The translations under genes and the position numbers were made by a program. The notes beneath the pieces were generated by a model that worked only from the letters and a program-made list of their open reading frames with translations, did no database searches and had not been told where the DNA came from. Source: Rubrivivax sp. SCN 71-131 (GTDB lineage Bacteria; Pseudomonadota; Gammaproteobacteria; Burkholderiales; Burkholderiaceae_C). From it: 64,000 nt of DNA. Location of the stretch: assembly GCA_001724995.1 (NCBI GenBank), contig MEFD01000016.1, positions 62,001 to 126,000 on the forward strand. Direction: 5' to 3'. This document shows, piece by piece, positions 31,701 to 40,501 of this stretch. Numbering within the stretch: the first letter of the stretch is position 1; each line of letters starts with the position of its first letter.

Positions 31701-32431
31701 GCACGGTGCTCGTCGTCGAGGATGAATCGGCGATCGCCGAGCTGATTGCCATCAACCTGCGCCACGCCGGCCACGACGTGGTGCTGGCGTCCAGTGCCGA
31801 GCAGGCCCAGCATGCGATCGGCGGCGCGCTTCCCGACCTCGTGCTGCTGGACTGGATGCTGCCCGGCGAAAGCGGGCTGCAGCTGGCGCGGCGCTGGCGC
31901 GCCGACGCACGCACGCGCGCGCTGCCCATCATCATGCTGACAGCGCGCGCGCAGGAGGCCGACAAGGTGGCGGGGCTGGATGCCGGTGCCGACGACTACC
32001 TGGCCAAGCCCTTCTCGCCCAAGGAACTGCTGGCGCGCATGCGCGCGGTGCTGCGGCGCAAGGCCCCCGACGCGCTGGACGAGGCGGTGAGGCTCGGTCC
32101 GCTCCAGCTGGACCCGGCGGCACACCGCCTGCTGCACGAGGGCGAGGCGGGCGCGCGGGAGCTGCGCCTGGGGCCCACCGAGTTCCGTCTGCTGCACTTC
32201 TTCATGACGCATCCGCAGCGCGTGCACACGCGCGCCCAGTTGCTCGACCGCGTCTGGGGCGACCATGTCTTCATCGAGGAGCGCACCGTCGACGTGCACA
32301 TCAAGCGCCTGCGCGAGGGCCTGGCCCTGGCCGGCTGCGCGAGGATGATCGAGACGGTGCGCGGCGTCGGCTACCGCATGGTGGAAGCCGGCGACGAAGG
32401 CACCGTTGACGGTGCCGGCGAAGGCGGCTGA
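31697..32431 (+). CDS. phoB: Phosphate regulon response regulator PhoB
   Basis: A 244-residue OmpR-family regulator. The receiver domain has acidic residues E8/D9, the phospho-acceptor D52 in VLLDWMLPGESG, and the conserved Lys in YLAKPFSPKEL. The winged-helix DNA-binding domain includes LGPTEFRLLHFFMTHPQRVHTRAQLLDRVWG and ERTVDVHIKRLREGL. It should bind the Pho box before pstS. The C-terminus runs about 10 residues past the E. coli end (DEGTVDGAGEGG). Confidence 0.95.
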   Translation: MSTVLVVEDESAIAELIAINLRHAGHDVVLASSAEQAQHAIGGALPDLVLLDWMLPGESGLQLARRWRADARTRALPIIMLTARAQEADKVAGLDAGADDYLAKPFSPKELLARMRAVLRRKAPDALDEAVRLGPLQLDPAAHRLLHEGEAGARELRLGPTEFRLLHFFMTHPQRVHTRAQLLDRVWGDHVFIEERTVDVHIKRLREGLALAGCARMIETVRGVGYRMVEAGDEGTVDGAGEGG

Positions 32432-32463
32432 AGTTCACCGCCGCCCGCATCCAGGACCGGCGC

Positions 32464-33843
32464 ATGCATCCGCTGCTGACCCGTGCGCTGCTGGCCCTGG
32501 CCCTGCTGCTGGCCGGCGGCTGGCTGGGCGCGCGGCTCGGCGCGGCGTTCGCGCACGCGACGGCGGGTGCGTTCGGCGGCTGCCTGCTCGGTCTGCTGCT
32601 GTTCCTGCTGCAGGATTCGCTGCGCGCGGGGCGGCTGCTGCGCTGGCTGCGGCAGGCGCAGGTCGGACCGCCGCCGCCCGACGCGCTGCTGTGGGGCGAG
32701 CTCGGCTACCGCGTCGAGCGCGCGCTGCGCCAGCGCGAGCAGGTGGCGCGGCGCGAGGCGCAGCGGCTGGTGCAGTTCCTCAGCGCCATCGAGGCCTCCC
32801 CCAACGGCGTCGTGCTGCTCGACGCCAAGGACGACATCGAATGGTGCAACGGCGTCGCGGCCGACCAGCTCGGGCTGGATCCGCAGCGCGACCGCCGACA
32901 GCGCATCGGCAACCTCGTGCGCGCGCCGGCCTTCGTCGCCTGGCTGCAGGGCGAGGATGCGGACAAAGCCCTGTGCATGCCGGCACCGGGGGGCGACGGC
33001 CGCCAGCTCGCGCTGCTGCTGCGCGCCTACGGCGAAGGGCAGCGCCTGCTGCTGACGCAGGACATCACCGAGCATGAGCGCGTCGAGGCGATGCGGCGCG
33101 ACTTCGTCGCCAACGTCTCGCACGAGATCCGCACGCCGCTCACCGTGCTGGCCGGATTCATCGAGACGCTGGCTTCGCTGCCACTGTCCGAGGCCGAGCG
33201 CGAACGCGTGCTCGGCCTGATGGCCCAGCAGGCCGAGCGCATGCACTCGCTGGTGGCCGACCTGCTGATCCTGGCCACGCTGGAAGGCAGCCCGCGCCCG
33301 CCGATGGACGAGTGGGTCGATGCGCGCGCGCTGCTGCAGCAGGTGCTGGGCGACGGCCAGACGCTGTCCGGGGGGCGCCACGTGCTGACGCTGCACGAGG
33401 CCGCGGATCGGCAGCTCGCGGGCAGCGGCCACGAGCTGCTGAGCGCGATCGGCAACCTCGTCCACAACGCCGTGCGCTATACGCCGCCGGGAGGACGCAT
33501 CGAGCTGCGATTGCTGCCCCGCGACGATGGCGGCGTCGAGATCGAAGTCGCCGACACCGGCCCCGGCATCGCGCCCGAACACCTGCCGCGGCTGGCGGAG
33601 CGCTTCTACCGAGTCGACGGCAGCCGCTCGCGCGACAGCGGCGGCACCGGCCTGGGGCTTTCCATCGTCAAGCACGTCGCGCAGCGACACGGCGGCGAAC
33701 TGCAGGTGCACAGCGTGCTCGGGCAGGGCACGCGCATGCGCGTCGTGCTGCCCGCGGTGCGCGTGCGGCGCGTCGGAGAGCTGCCCGCGCCGTGGCCGGC
33801 GCCGGACGATTCGGCTCACGACGCGGAGCCGGCGCGGCGGTAG
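32464..33843 (+). CDS. phoR: Phosphate regulon sensor kinase PhoR
   Basis: A 459-residue kinase. Two N-terminal helices (about 5-25 and 35-55) form the membrane anchor with almost no periplasmic part, as in other PhoR. A PAS-like domain (SAIEASPNGVVLLDAKDDIEWCN) precedes the HisKA box FVANVSHEIRTPLTVLAG (His about 220) and the HATPase domain with N, DTGPGIAPEH, and GGTGLGLSIVKHVAQRHGG. It phosphorylates PhoB under phosphate limitation via PstSCAB/PhoU input. The last 28 nt overlap the 3' end of the convergent membrane protein gene. Confidence 0.95.
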   Translation: MHPLLTRALLALALLLAGGWLGARLGAAFAHATAGAFGGCLLGLLLFLLQDSLRAGRLLRWLRQAQVGPPPPDALLWGELGYRVERALRQREQVARREAQRLVQFLSAIEASPNGVVLLDAKDDIEWCNGVAADQLGLDPQRDRRQRIGNLVRAPAFVAWLQGEDADKALCMPAPGGDGRQLALLLRAYGEGQRLLLTQDITEHERVEAMRRDFVANVSHEIRTPLTVLAGFIETLASLPLSEAERERVLGLMAQQAERMHSLVADLLILATLEGSPRPPMDEWVDARALLQQVLGDGQTLSGGRHVLTLHEAADRQLAGSGHELLSAIGNLVHNAVRYTPPGGRIELRLLPRDDGGVEIEVADTGPGIAPEHLPRLAERFYRVDGSRSRDSGGTGLGLSIVKHVAQRHGGELQVHSVLGQGTRMRVVLPAVRVRRVGELPAPWPAPDDSAHDAEPARR

Positions 33844-35477
33844 AGCCAGGTGCGCTCGCTGCGGTCCGTCGGTCGCTGCAGCGTGGCGCGCAGCGTCCAA
33901 CCGTCGACCTGCGGCCCCTGCGCGGCGGCCCCCGTGCGCAGCAGCACCGTGCAGGGCCCCGCCGCGGCCTGCGGCCGGGCATCGACGCGCCAGCCGCCCA
34001 GGACTTCGAGGGCGGCCACGAGCGAGGCCGCGGCGCGCGGCGCGGCGATGCACTCGTCGGCGTTGACGTGAGCGCCCACTCGCTGCACCAGGGTGCGGTT
34101 GCTGCGCGCATAGTCCAGTGGCGGCAGCAGCAGCGTCATGGTCAGCAGCCAGCCCAGCGCCACGCCGCCGGCGGGCAGCACCAGGCTCTTCCACAGCGCC
34201 TCGCGCTGGCGCCCGGTGCGCCAGCGCAGCAGCCACAGCCAGGCCAGGGTGCCGAGGGCCGCCGCGCCGAGCGCCAGCGGCGAGAAGCCGGGCACGAGGC
34301 CCGGTGCCAGCTTGGCGATGTTGGCCGCCGGCTTGGCCGGCACGCCGGTCTGCATGGCGCTGTAGAGCACCCAGATGGTGATCGCGGCGCCGGAGAAGAA
34401 GAACATCGAGAACCAGTCGATGGCGGCACTGGCGCTGCGCCGCAGCGTGGGCAGGGCAAAGGCCGCGAGCATCGCCATGCCGGGCAGCGCCAGCATCAGG
34501 GCGCGGTCCGAGCCGCCCATCGCCAGGCTGGCGCCGAGCCCGGTCGCGGCGACCACCAGCGGTACCGCGAGATGACGGAAGAGCACGTACTGCCGCCAGC
34601 GCCACAGCGTCCACAGCACCAGCGGCCACGCCGGCCAGAGGAACCAGAGCCACTGGCGCGGGATGGCGAGCAGATCGCGCGGCTGCGGCAGCGCGACCCG
34701 CCACTGCCACGTGCCCATCAGCCAGGCCAGGGCGATCGCCAGCGCGGTGGCCGCGAGCACCCAGCGGCGCAAGGCGCGCACGGCCGGATAGCCCGAGCGG
34801 CGGCAGACCTCGGCGCCGGCCAGACCGAGCACCAGCGCGATCGCGGGTGCGCCGCTGCCCGCCAGCAGCGGCAGCGCGGCGACGACCGCCAGGCGCGGCT
34901 GCCAGCGGCGAAAGGGCGCGGCGGCGAGCGCGTAGGCCAGCAGCGCGACGCAGGCGAGCTGGGCGAGTTCGGGCGTCGTCTCGTGGCCCAGCTGCAGCAG
35001 CCCGAGCGTAGCCATCAGTGCCAGCACTGCGGCATCGGCGACCGCGCGCGCGTAGTCCACCGGCTCGGCCTCGCCGCCGAAGGCCAGCGGCAGCGGCTGG
35101 GCAGCGTCGGTCAAGGCCAGATGGCGGCTGGCGGCCCAGGTGAAGAGCAGGGTCAGCGCCAGCAGCAGCGCGAAGGCCAGCCGCGCCGCCAGCGGCGGCT
35201 GCACGAGCGGCGACAGCAGCAGGATGGCCGCTGCGCCCAGCCAGTGCGGCAGCAGGGCGGCGTCGCCGGGGACGCCGCCGAGCGTGGGCGCGAGCCAGCT
35301 GCTGCGTCCGTCGGCCATCGACATCATCTGGCCGAAGGCGGCAAGATCGGCATGCCGCCAGGGGTCGCGGCCGAAGAGCCCCGGCAGCAGGTAGGCGGCA
35401 GCCAGGGCCAGCAGCGCCAGCCGCGGCAGCGGCCGTGCGCCGCGCGCCGTGACGAGGGCGGGGATCGGGGAATTCAC
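33816..35477 (-). CDS. GT-C-fold glycosyltransferase-like integral membrane protein
   Basis: A 553-residue protein starting at GTG 35477. It has 11-13 predicted membrane helices and an extracytoplasmic C-terminal domain of about 130 residues. The first loop reads [16 protein letters not shown], comparable to the acidic first-loop motif of ArnT/PMT-type GT-C transferases, which use polyprenyl-phosphate sugars. The later RTGAAAQG and [10 protein letters not shown] segments are unassigned. It is convergent with phoR (28-nt overlap) and divergent from hemC. The acceptor and donor are unknown; the family call is moderate. Confidence 0.65.
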   Translation of the reverse strand: MNSPIPALVTARGARPLPRLALLALAAAYLLPGLFGRDPWRHADLAAFGQMMSMADGRSSWLAPTLGGVPGDAALLPHWLGAAAILLLSPLVQPPLAARLAFALLLALTLLFTWAASRHLALTDAAQPLPLAFGGEAEPVDYARAVADAAVLALMATLGLLQLGHETTPELAQLACVALLAYALAAAPFRRWQPRLAVVAALPLLAGSGAPAIALVLGLAGAEVCRRSGYPAVRALRRWVLAATALAIALAWLMGTWQWRVALPQPRDLLAIPRQWLWFLWPAWPLVLWTLWRWRQYVLFRHLAVPLVVAATGLGASLAMGGSDRALMLALPGMAMLAAFALPTLRRSASAAIDWFSMFFFSGAAITIWVLYSAMQTGVPAKPAANIAKLAPGLVPGFSPLALGAAALGTLAWLWLLRWRTGRQREALWKSLVLPAGGVALGWLLTMTLLLPPLDYARSNRTLVQRVGAHVNADECIAAPRAAASLVAALEVLGGWRVDARPQAAAGPCTVLLRTGAAAQGPQVDGWTLRATLQRPTDRSERTWLYRRAGSAS

Positions 35478-35536
35478 GCGCCGATGATGCCCGAGTGCGG
35501 CGCGGTTCCCGCCCCGGGGCGCGGCCGGCCGCTGGT

Positions 35537-35542
35537 GATAAT
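35537..35542 (+). promoter_or_regulatory. Candidate extended -10 box (TGATAAT) upstream of hemC
   Basis: GATAAT with a preceding T (TGATAAT) is separated from the hemC ATG by CGCGCC only. It repeats the pattern at rlmD and surE and again suggests a leaderless message. Confidence 0.4.
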
Positions 35543-35548
35543 CGCGCC

Positions 35549-36496
35549 ATGAGTCAGACCACGATCATCGCCACCCGTGAAAGCCGGCTTGCGCTGTGGC
35601 AGGCGGAGCATGTACGCGCGCTGCTCATGCAGCGCTTCGGGCGCGAGGTCGAGCTGCTGGGCATGACGACGCAGGGCGACCGCATCCTCGACCGTGCGCT
35701 CTCCAAGATCGGCGGCAAGGGCTTGTTCGTGAAGGAGCTCGAGACGGCGCTCGAGGACGGGCGCGCGCACCTCGCCGTGCACTCGCTCAAGGACGTGCCG
35801 ATGGAGCTGCCGCCGGGCTTCGTGCTGGCGGCGGTGCTCGAGCGTGAGGATGCGCGCGACGCCTTCGTCTCCAATCGCTTCGCGGGCCTGGCCGAACTGC
35901 CGCAGGGCGCCGTGGTCGGCACCTCGAGCCTGCGCCGCGTCGTGCAACTGCTGGCGCTGCGCCCCGATCTGCGCATCGAGCCGCTGCGCGGCAACCTCGA
36001 CACGCGGCTGCGCAAGCTCGACGAGGGCGGCTTCGACGCCATCGTGCTCGCCGCCGCCGGGCTCGTGCGCCTGGGGTTGGCCGCGCGCATCCGCAGCCGC
36101 TTTGCCGCCGAGCAGATGATCCCCGCCGCGGGGCAGGGGGCGCTGGCGCTGGAAGTGCGCGAGGATGCCGTCGCGCTGCGCGCGACGCTCGAAGCGCTGC
36201 AGCATCGTCCCACCTGGCTGGCCGCGCATGCCGAGCGCGCGGTCTCGCGCGCCCTCGGCGGCAGCTGCAGCATGCCGCTGGCCGCGCACGCGGTGTGGCA
36301 GGGCGGGCAGCTCGTGCTCGATGCTGCGCTGGGTCACGGCAGCGAGCTGCATGCGCCCTTGCTGCGCACGCGCGTCGCCGGCGCTGCGGCGGACGCCCAG
36401 TCGGCCACGGCGCTGGGCGAGCAGGCCGCCGCCGCGCTGCGCAACGCGGGCGCCGCCGGCTACCTGGCCGCGACCGTGCCCGCGGCGCCGCACTGA
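35549..36496 (+). CDS. hemC: Porphobilinogen deaminase (hydroxymethylbilane synthase)
   Basis: A 315-residue cytosolic enzyme of tetrapyrrole synthesis starting at ATG 35549 ([20 protein letters not shown]). It polymerises four porphobilinogens. Marks include [36 protein letters not shown] (catalytic Asp region), [18 protein letters not shown], and the dipyrromethane-cofactor cysteine in [10 protein letters not shown]. hemD follows after 38 nt. Confidence 0.96.
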   Translation: MSQTTIIATRESRLALWQAEHVRALLMQRFGREVELLGMTTQGDRILDRALSKIGGKGLFVKELETALEDGRAHLAVHSLKDVPMELPPGFVLAAVLEREDARDAFVSNRFAGLAELPQGAVVGTSSLRRVVQLLALRPDLRIEPLRGNLDTRLRKLDEGGFDAIVLAAAGLVRLGLAARIRSRFAAEQMIPAAGQGALALEVREDAVALRATLEALQHRPTWLAAHAERAVSRALGGSCSMPLAAHAVWQGGQLVLDAALGHGSELHAPLLRTRVAGAAADAQSATALGEQAAAALRNAGAAGYLAATVPAAPH

Positions 36497-36534
36497 AACG
36501 GGGCGCGGGCCGCGCGCGCCGCAGCGAACGCCGC

Positions 36535-37317
36535 ATGCGCGTCATCGTCACCCGGCCCGAGGCGCAGGGCGCCGCCTTCGTGCAGCGGCTGCGGGCCCTG
36601 GGCGTGGACGCCGTCGCCCTGCCGCTGATCGAGATCGCCCCGGCGCCGGATGCGCAGGCCGTGCGCGAGGCCTGGGCCGGCTTGCCGCGATGCGCGCTGG
36701 CGATGTTCGTGAGCGCGAACGCGGTGGCGCATTTCTTCGCCGCGGGCGCGGCCGGCAAGGCCTGGCCGCGGCACACGCTCGCCGGCTCGAGTGGCCCCGG
36801 CACCAGCGCCGCGCTGCTCGCCGCGGGTGTGCCGCCGACGCAGCTCGTCGACCCGGGGCCGGAGGGCCCCTTCGATACCGACACGCTGTGGCAGCGCCAT
36901 CTGGCCCGGTACGCCTGGGCTGGACAGCGCGTGCTGCTCGTGCGCGGCGAGGGCGGCCGGGACTGGCTGGCGACGCAGCTGCGGCAGGCCGGTGCGCAGG
37001 TCGACGTCGTCGCCGCCTATCGCCGCCTCGTCCCCTCGCTGGCGGACGTGCATCGCGACGTTCTCGCCGCCGCGCTGCACGATCCCGGCGCGCACTGCTG
37101 GCACTTCAGCAGCGGCGAGGCGATCGACAACCTGGCGCGCCTGTGCGCGCACGCGGACTGGTCGCGCGCGCGCGCGCTCGCCACGCATCCGCGCATCGCC
37201 CTGCGTGCACGCGCGCGGGGCTTCGGTCGCGTCGCCGAGGTCGGGCTGCGCCCCGAGGACGTGGCGAGAGCCCTCGCGGAAGGCGTTCCTGGCGCCGCCG
37301 CGGGCCCCGGTCGATAG
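36535..37317 (+). CDS. hemD: Uroporphyrinogen-III synthase
   Basis: The ATG at 36535 (MRVIVTRPEAQGAAF) gives 260 residues; the 36295 ORF start lies within hemC. The family is poorly conserved, but the N-terminal VTRPEAQ, the hinge-domain ALPLIEIAP, the FVSANAVAHFF segment and VVAAYRRLVPSLAD are typical. It closes hydroxymethylbilane with ring D inversion. Position between hemC and hemX supports the call. Confidence 0.9.
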   Translation: MRVIVTRPEAQGAAFVQRLRALGVDAVALPLIEIAPAPDAQAVREAWAGLPRCALAMFVSANAVAHFFAAGAAGKAWPRHTLAGSSGPGTSAALLAAGVPPTQLVDPGPEGPFDTDTLWQRHLARYAWAGQRVLLVRGEGGRDWLATQLRQAGAQVDVVAAYRRLVPSLADVHRDVLAAALHDPGAHCWHFSSGEAIDNLARLCAHADWSRARALATHPRIALRARARGFGRVAEVGLRPEDVARALAEGVPGAAAGPGR

Positions 37318-37330
37318 AATCCCCGACCCT

Positions 37331-38482
37331 GTGAGCGACTCTTCCGCCCCCGCGGCCGCACCCTCGGCCGAACCCGCGTCCGCGGCCCCGGCGGCGCCGG
37401 TCCTGCCCATGGCCGTGCCGGCGTCGGCGCCGGAAGCTGCCGGTGGCGGCGGCTTTGGCCGCTGGATCGCCACCGGCGCCGCGGTGCTGGCAGCGCTGAC
37501 CACGGCGGCGCTGGTGCTGGCATGGAACGCGCAGCAGCGCGTGAAGCTGCTGGAGGTCGAACTCGTCAAGCGCCAGCAGGACAGCGGCGCGCAGGCCGCC
37601 GAAGCCCGGCTGCTGGCGGTGCAGGCGCAGGAGGGCGTGCGCGACACCGCCGCCCGGCTGGCGCTGCTCGATGCGCGCGTTGCCGAGTCCACCATGCAGC
37701 GCACGCAGATCGAGGACCTGATCCAGTCGATGGCACGCTCGCGCGACGAGAACGCGCTGGCCGACGTCGAGGCCGCGGTGCGTGTGGCAATGCAGCAGAG
37801 CGCGATCACCGGCAGCGTCGAGCCGCTGGTGGCGGTGCTGCGCCAGGCCGACGAGCGGCTTGCGCGCTACAACCAGCCGCGCCTCGAGCGCGTGCGCCGC
37901 GCGGTACTCGCCGACCTGGAGAAGGCGCGCGCCGCTGGCGTCGCCGATCTGCCGCTGCTGAGCCTGCGCCTGGACGAGGTGATCCGCCTCGTCGACGACC
38001 TGCCGCTGCTGGCGGCGGTCGATCGCCGCCCCGGTTCGCGCCAGGCGGCCGCGCCGCGCCGCGGCATTGCGGCCTCCGCGCCGGCCTCGGGACCGGACGC
38101 CGCGGCCGAGGCCTGGAGCACGCGCTGGCAGCTCATGCTGGATGCCATCTGGACGGAGCTGCGGGCGCTGGTGCGCGTGACGCGCATCGATATGCCCGAG
38201 GCCATGCTCGTCGCCCCGGAGCAGGCCTTCTTCCTGCGCGAGAACCTCAAGCTGCGGCTGCTCAACGCGCGCCTGGCCCTGCTCAGCCGCCAGTTCGACA
38301 TCGCGCAGTCCGACCTGCGCGACGCGCAGTCCGCGCTCGAGCGCTATTTCGATCGCGGTTCACGCCGCGTCGGCGCGGCGGTGGAGGCGGTGCGACAGGT
38401 CGCCGCGCAGGCGCGCTCGGTGAGCGTGCCGCGGCCCGAGACCACGCTGGCGGCCATCGCCGCGGCCGCGGCCGGCCGCTGA
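37331..38482 (+). CDS. hemX: HemX-like uroporphyrinogen-III C-methyltransferase family protein
   Basis: A 383-residue protein from GTG 37331. A disordered Ala/Pro/Ser-rich cytoplasmic start (about 45 residues) is followed by one membrane helix (WIATGAAVLAALTTAALVLAW), then a coiled coil (QQRVKLLEVELVKRQQDS) and a periplasmic alpha-helical domain. Despite the family's database name, HemX of this type lacks a methyltransferase fold. Its role in the hem operon is unclear. The start follows hemD by 13 nt, with TAGAAT 10 nt upstream of the GTG as a possible internal promoter. Confidence 0.85.
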   Translation: MSDSSAPAAAPSAEPASAAPAAPVLPMAVPASAPEAAGGGGFGRWIATGAAVLAALTTAALVLAWNAQQRVKLLEVELVKRQQDSGAQAAEARLLAVQAQEGVRDTAARLALLDARVAESTMQRTQIEDLIQSMARSRDENALADVEAAVRVAMQQSAITGSVEPLVAVLRQADERLARYNQPRLERVRRAVLADLEKARAAGVADLPLLSLRLDEVIRLVDDLPLLAAVDRRPGSRQAAAPRRGIAASAPASGPDAAAEAWSTRWQLMLDAIWTELRALVRVTRIDMPEAMLVAPEQAFFLRENLKLRLLNARLALLSRQFDIAQSDLRDAQSALERYFDRGSRRVGAAVEAVRQVAAQARSVSVPRPETTLAAIAAAAAGR

Positions 38483-38515
38483 CGCGCGGGTGTGCAGCGC
38501 GCGCCGCATCTCGCC

Positions 38516-39763
38516 ATGCGCAGCATCATCTGGCTCCTGCTCCTGGGCGTGGTGGCGGTGGTCGCCGCCACCACCCTGGGCGGCAACGACGGGCTGGTGA
38601 CGATCTACTGGTCGGGCTGGCGCACCGAGCTCTCGCTCAACCTTTTCATCCTGCTCGTGCTGGTCGGCGTGGCGCTGCTGTTCTCGGCCGCGCAGGCCTT
38701 GCGCTCCCTGCTCACGCTGCCTGAGCGCGCCAGCCGCTGGCGCGCACTGCGCCGCGAGCGCGCGGCGCACGCGGCGCTGCACGAAGCGCTGGGCGAGTAC
38801 TTCAGCGCGCGCTACTCGCGCGCGCACAAGGCCGCGCTGAAGGCGATCGCCCTGCGCGACGAAGTGTCGCAACTGCGAGGCGATGCCGAGTTCGCCATGC
38901 TGGCCCGCATCCTCGCCGCCAGCGGCCTGCACCGGCTGCAGAACCGCGCCGGCCGCGACGCGCAGATGCAGGCGCTGTGGCAGCAGGCGGGCCCGCGCGG
39001 CGGCGGTCACGGCGTCGAGGACGGGGCGCGGCTGCTGGCTGCGGAATGGGCCGTCGAGGACCGCGACGGCGACCTCGCCAGCGAGCTGCTGGAGCAGTTG
39101 CCCGCCGGCGTGGCGCGGCGCACGCAGGCGCTGCGGCTGAAGCTGCAGGCCAGCCGCCTGCAGCGCCGGCCGCTGCAGGCGCTGTCGACGGCCCGGCTGC
39201 TGGCCAAGCACCAGGGCTTCACCCCGCTGGCCGCACGCGGCCTGCTGCGCTCGCTCGCCGCCGAGTCCATCGACGAGGCCTACGACCTGCAGCAGCTGCA
39301 GCGCCTGTGGGAGCAGTTCGACGCCGCCGACCGGCGTGACGCCGCCGTGGCGGCGCGTGCGGCACGGCGCGCGGTGCAACTGGGCGCTGCCGCGGCCGGC
39401 CGCGAGTGGCTGCGCCCGTTCTGGGAGCACCCGGGCGAGCTCGATCGCGACGACCGCGACGCGGTGGCGCTGGCGCTGCTCGAGGCCGTGCCCGGCATCG
39501 AGGCCGAGTGGTTGCCGCGGCTGGAGGCAGCACTCGAGGCGCATGGGATGGAAGCGCCCGTCGCCGCCGCGGTCGGTATCGCCTACGCCGATCGCCAGCT
39601 CTGGGGCAAGGCCAAGGGCCTGCTCGAACAGAGCGCCGCCGCCGCCGATCTCCCCGCGCGCGTACGCCGCCGCTGCCTGCGGGCGCTGGCCCAGCTGGCG
39701 CGCGAGCGCGGCGACGAGACGGCGGCCCAGGCGCACGAACGCGCGGCTGCAGCGACCGACTGA
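38516..39763 (+). CDS. hemY: HemY-like tetratricopeptide membrane protein
   Basis: A 415-residue protein starting at ATG 38516 (MRSIIWLLLLGVVAVVAATTLGGND); the GTG at 38492 adds eight unlikely residues. Two N-terminal membrane helices flank the conserved GLVTIYWSGWRTELSLNLFILLVL segment. The rest is helical TPR-like repeats. HemY_N proteins are encoded with hemCDX in many proteobacteria and are thought to act late in protoheme synthesis, but this is not the oxygen-dependent oxidase also called HemY. Confidence 0.88.
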   Translation: MRSIIWLLLLGVVAVVAATTLGGNDGLVTIYWSGWRTELSLNLFILLVLVGVALLFSAAQALRSLLTLPERASRWRALRRERAAHAALHEALGEYFSARYSRAHKAALKAIALRDEVSQLRGDAEFAMLARILAASGLHRLQNRAGRDAQMQALWQQAGPRGGGHGVEDGARLLAAEWAVEDRDGDLASELLEQLPAGVARRTQALRLKLQASRLQRRPLQALSTARLLAKHQGFTPLAARGLLRSLAAESIDEAYDLQQLQRLWEQFDAADRRDAAVAARAARRAVQLGAAAAGREWLRPFWEHPGELDRDDRDAVALALLEAVPGIEAEWLPRLEAALEAHGMEAPVAAAVGIAYADRQLWGKAKGLLEQSAAAADLPARVRRRCLRALAQLARERGDETAAQAHERAAAATD

Positions 39764-39767
39764 GCCC

Positions 39768-39795
39768 TGGACGCGACCCTTGTGCGTGGTATAGT
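39768..39795 (+). promoter_or_regulatory. Promoter of the tRNA-Arg gene
   Basis: TGGACG (-35, four of six) and TATAGT (-10, five of six) with a 16-nt spacer. The expected start point is a few bases before the tRNA 5' end at 39808. Confidence 0.55.
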
Positions 39796-39807
39796 GCAAG
39801 GCTTCGC

Positions 39808-39884
39808 GCGGCTGTAGCTCAGTTGGATAGAGTACTTGGCTACGAACCAAGGGGTCGTGGGTTCGAATCCTGCCAGCCGCGCCA
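39808..39884 (+). tRNA. tRNA-Arg (anticodon ACG)
   Basis: A complete 77-nt cloverleaf with encoded CCA. The acceptor stem GCGGCTG pairs perfectly with CAGCCGC. The D arm contains AGCTCAGTTGGATAGAGT. The anticodon arm CTTGG-CTACGAA-CCAAG gives anticodon ACG (39842-39844), which is modified to ICG and reads CGU/CGC/CGA. The T loop is TTCGAAT. Its 3' part is duplicated at 42230, marking the gene as an integration site. A terminator follows. Confidence 0.96.
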
Positions 39885-39925
39885 ACAAAATCAACGGGTC
39901 AGCTCTCACGAAAGAGCTGGCCCGT
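39839..39925 (+). repeat. attL: 87-bp direct repeat covering the tRNA-Arg 3' half and terminator stem
   Basis: From GCTACGAACCAAGG to GGCCCGT this block matches 42230-42316 with one mismatch (AACAAA versus AACAAG). It covers the anticodon loop to the 3' end of tRNA-Arg and the following terminator hairpin. The pair brackets a 2.4-kb element, the classic result of tyrosine-recombinase integration into a tRNA gene. Confidence 0.9.
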
Positions 39926-39930
39926 TTTTT
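39893..39930 (+). terminator. Rho-independent terminator of tRNA-Arg
   Basis: A 14-bp stem (AACGGGTCAGCTCT/AGAGCTGGCCCGTT, one G-T pair) with a 6-nt loop, followed by TTTTTT. The second copy at the right end of the element keeps the stem but not the T-run. Confidence 0.85.
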
Positions 39931-39947
39931 CGTTTCAGAGCTCGGGA

Positions 39948-39968
39948 GGTCCACCCAGGGGTCCACCG
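39948..39968 (+). repeat. Left copy of a 21-bp repeat near the element ends
   Basis: GGTCCACCCAGGGGTCCACCG, itself two GGTCCACC units 12 bp apart, occurs again at 42092-42112 close to the right end. Both copies are inside the element. Candidate arm-type recombinase sites. Confidence 0.5.
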
Positions 39969-40038
39969 CAACGTGGCCATCGGCGCCTCGCCATCCCGCG
40001 TGGCCCTGGATCGGGCAGGGTAGGAGAGATCAAGAACA

Positions 40039-40389
40039 ATGATTGCCGACCCCATGCAGGGCATCGAGCAGTTCGAGAGCGAACTGTGGAGGATGGCCGA
40101 CAACCTGCGCGCCAACTCGAACCTCGCCTCGAACGAGTACTTCATGCCCATCCCCGGGCTAATCTTCCTGCGTCAGGCCACCAACCGATACCACCAGGCG
40201 CTGGTCGCCATCGAGGCCGACAAGGCTGCCGGCAAGATGCCCGACCGCCCGCTGGTCGAAGCCGACTTCACGCGCCGCCGCGCGCTGATGCTTCCCAAGG
40301 GCGCGCACTACGAGGAACTGATGGCTCTGGAAAAGGGCGCTGACCTGGGTGCCGCCGTCACGGCCGCTGCGACCTGCCTTGGGAAGTAG
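40039..40389 (+). pseudogene. N-terminal fragment of a type I restriction methylase (HsdM)
   Basis: A 116-residue ORF from ATG 40039 with GGAGAG upstream. It reads like the helical N-terminal domain of the larger HsdM subtype: QFESELWRMADNLRANSNLAS, MPIPGLIFLRQATNRYHQAL, DFTRRRALMLPKGAHYEELMAL. It stops where the methylase domain (SAM motif, NPPF) should begin, and no continuation is seen in any frame downstream. The fragment therefore cannot methylate DNA; whether the short protein is made is unknown. It differs in sequence from the second hsdM at 44.4-45.8 kb. Confidence 0.7.
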
Positions 40390-40501
40390 TGCGATCCTTG
40401 ACCGCGCGGCAGGCTTGGGACGCTAGCCGGCTACGTTGCCGGTCATGCCCACACTGCGGTGAGGAATGCGCTGGGAGCGAGCAATGCAAGTCGGCAACAA
40501 C

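Noticed and set aside
32371-35550. 1059-residue minus-strand ORF
   Set aside because: Low-complexity shadow of phoR and of the GT-C-type gene in another frame.
40039-40389. Antitoxin partner for the Fic protein
   Set aside because: The sequence matches the HsdM N-terminal domain and not a Phd or FicA-type antitoxin; the gene is on the opposite strand; Fic has its own inhibitory motif.
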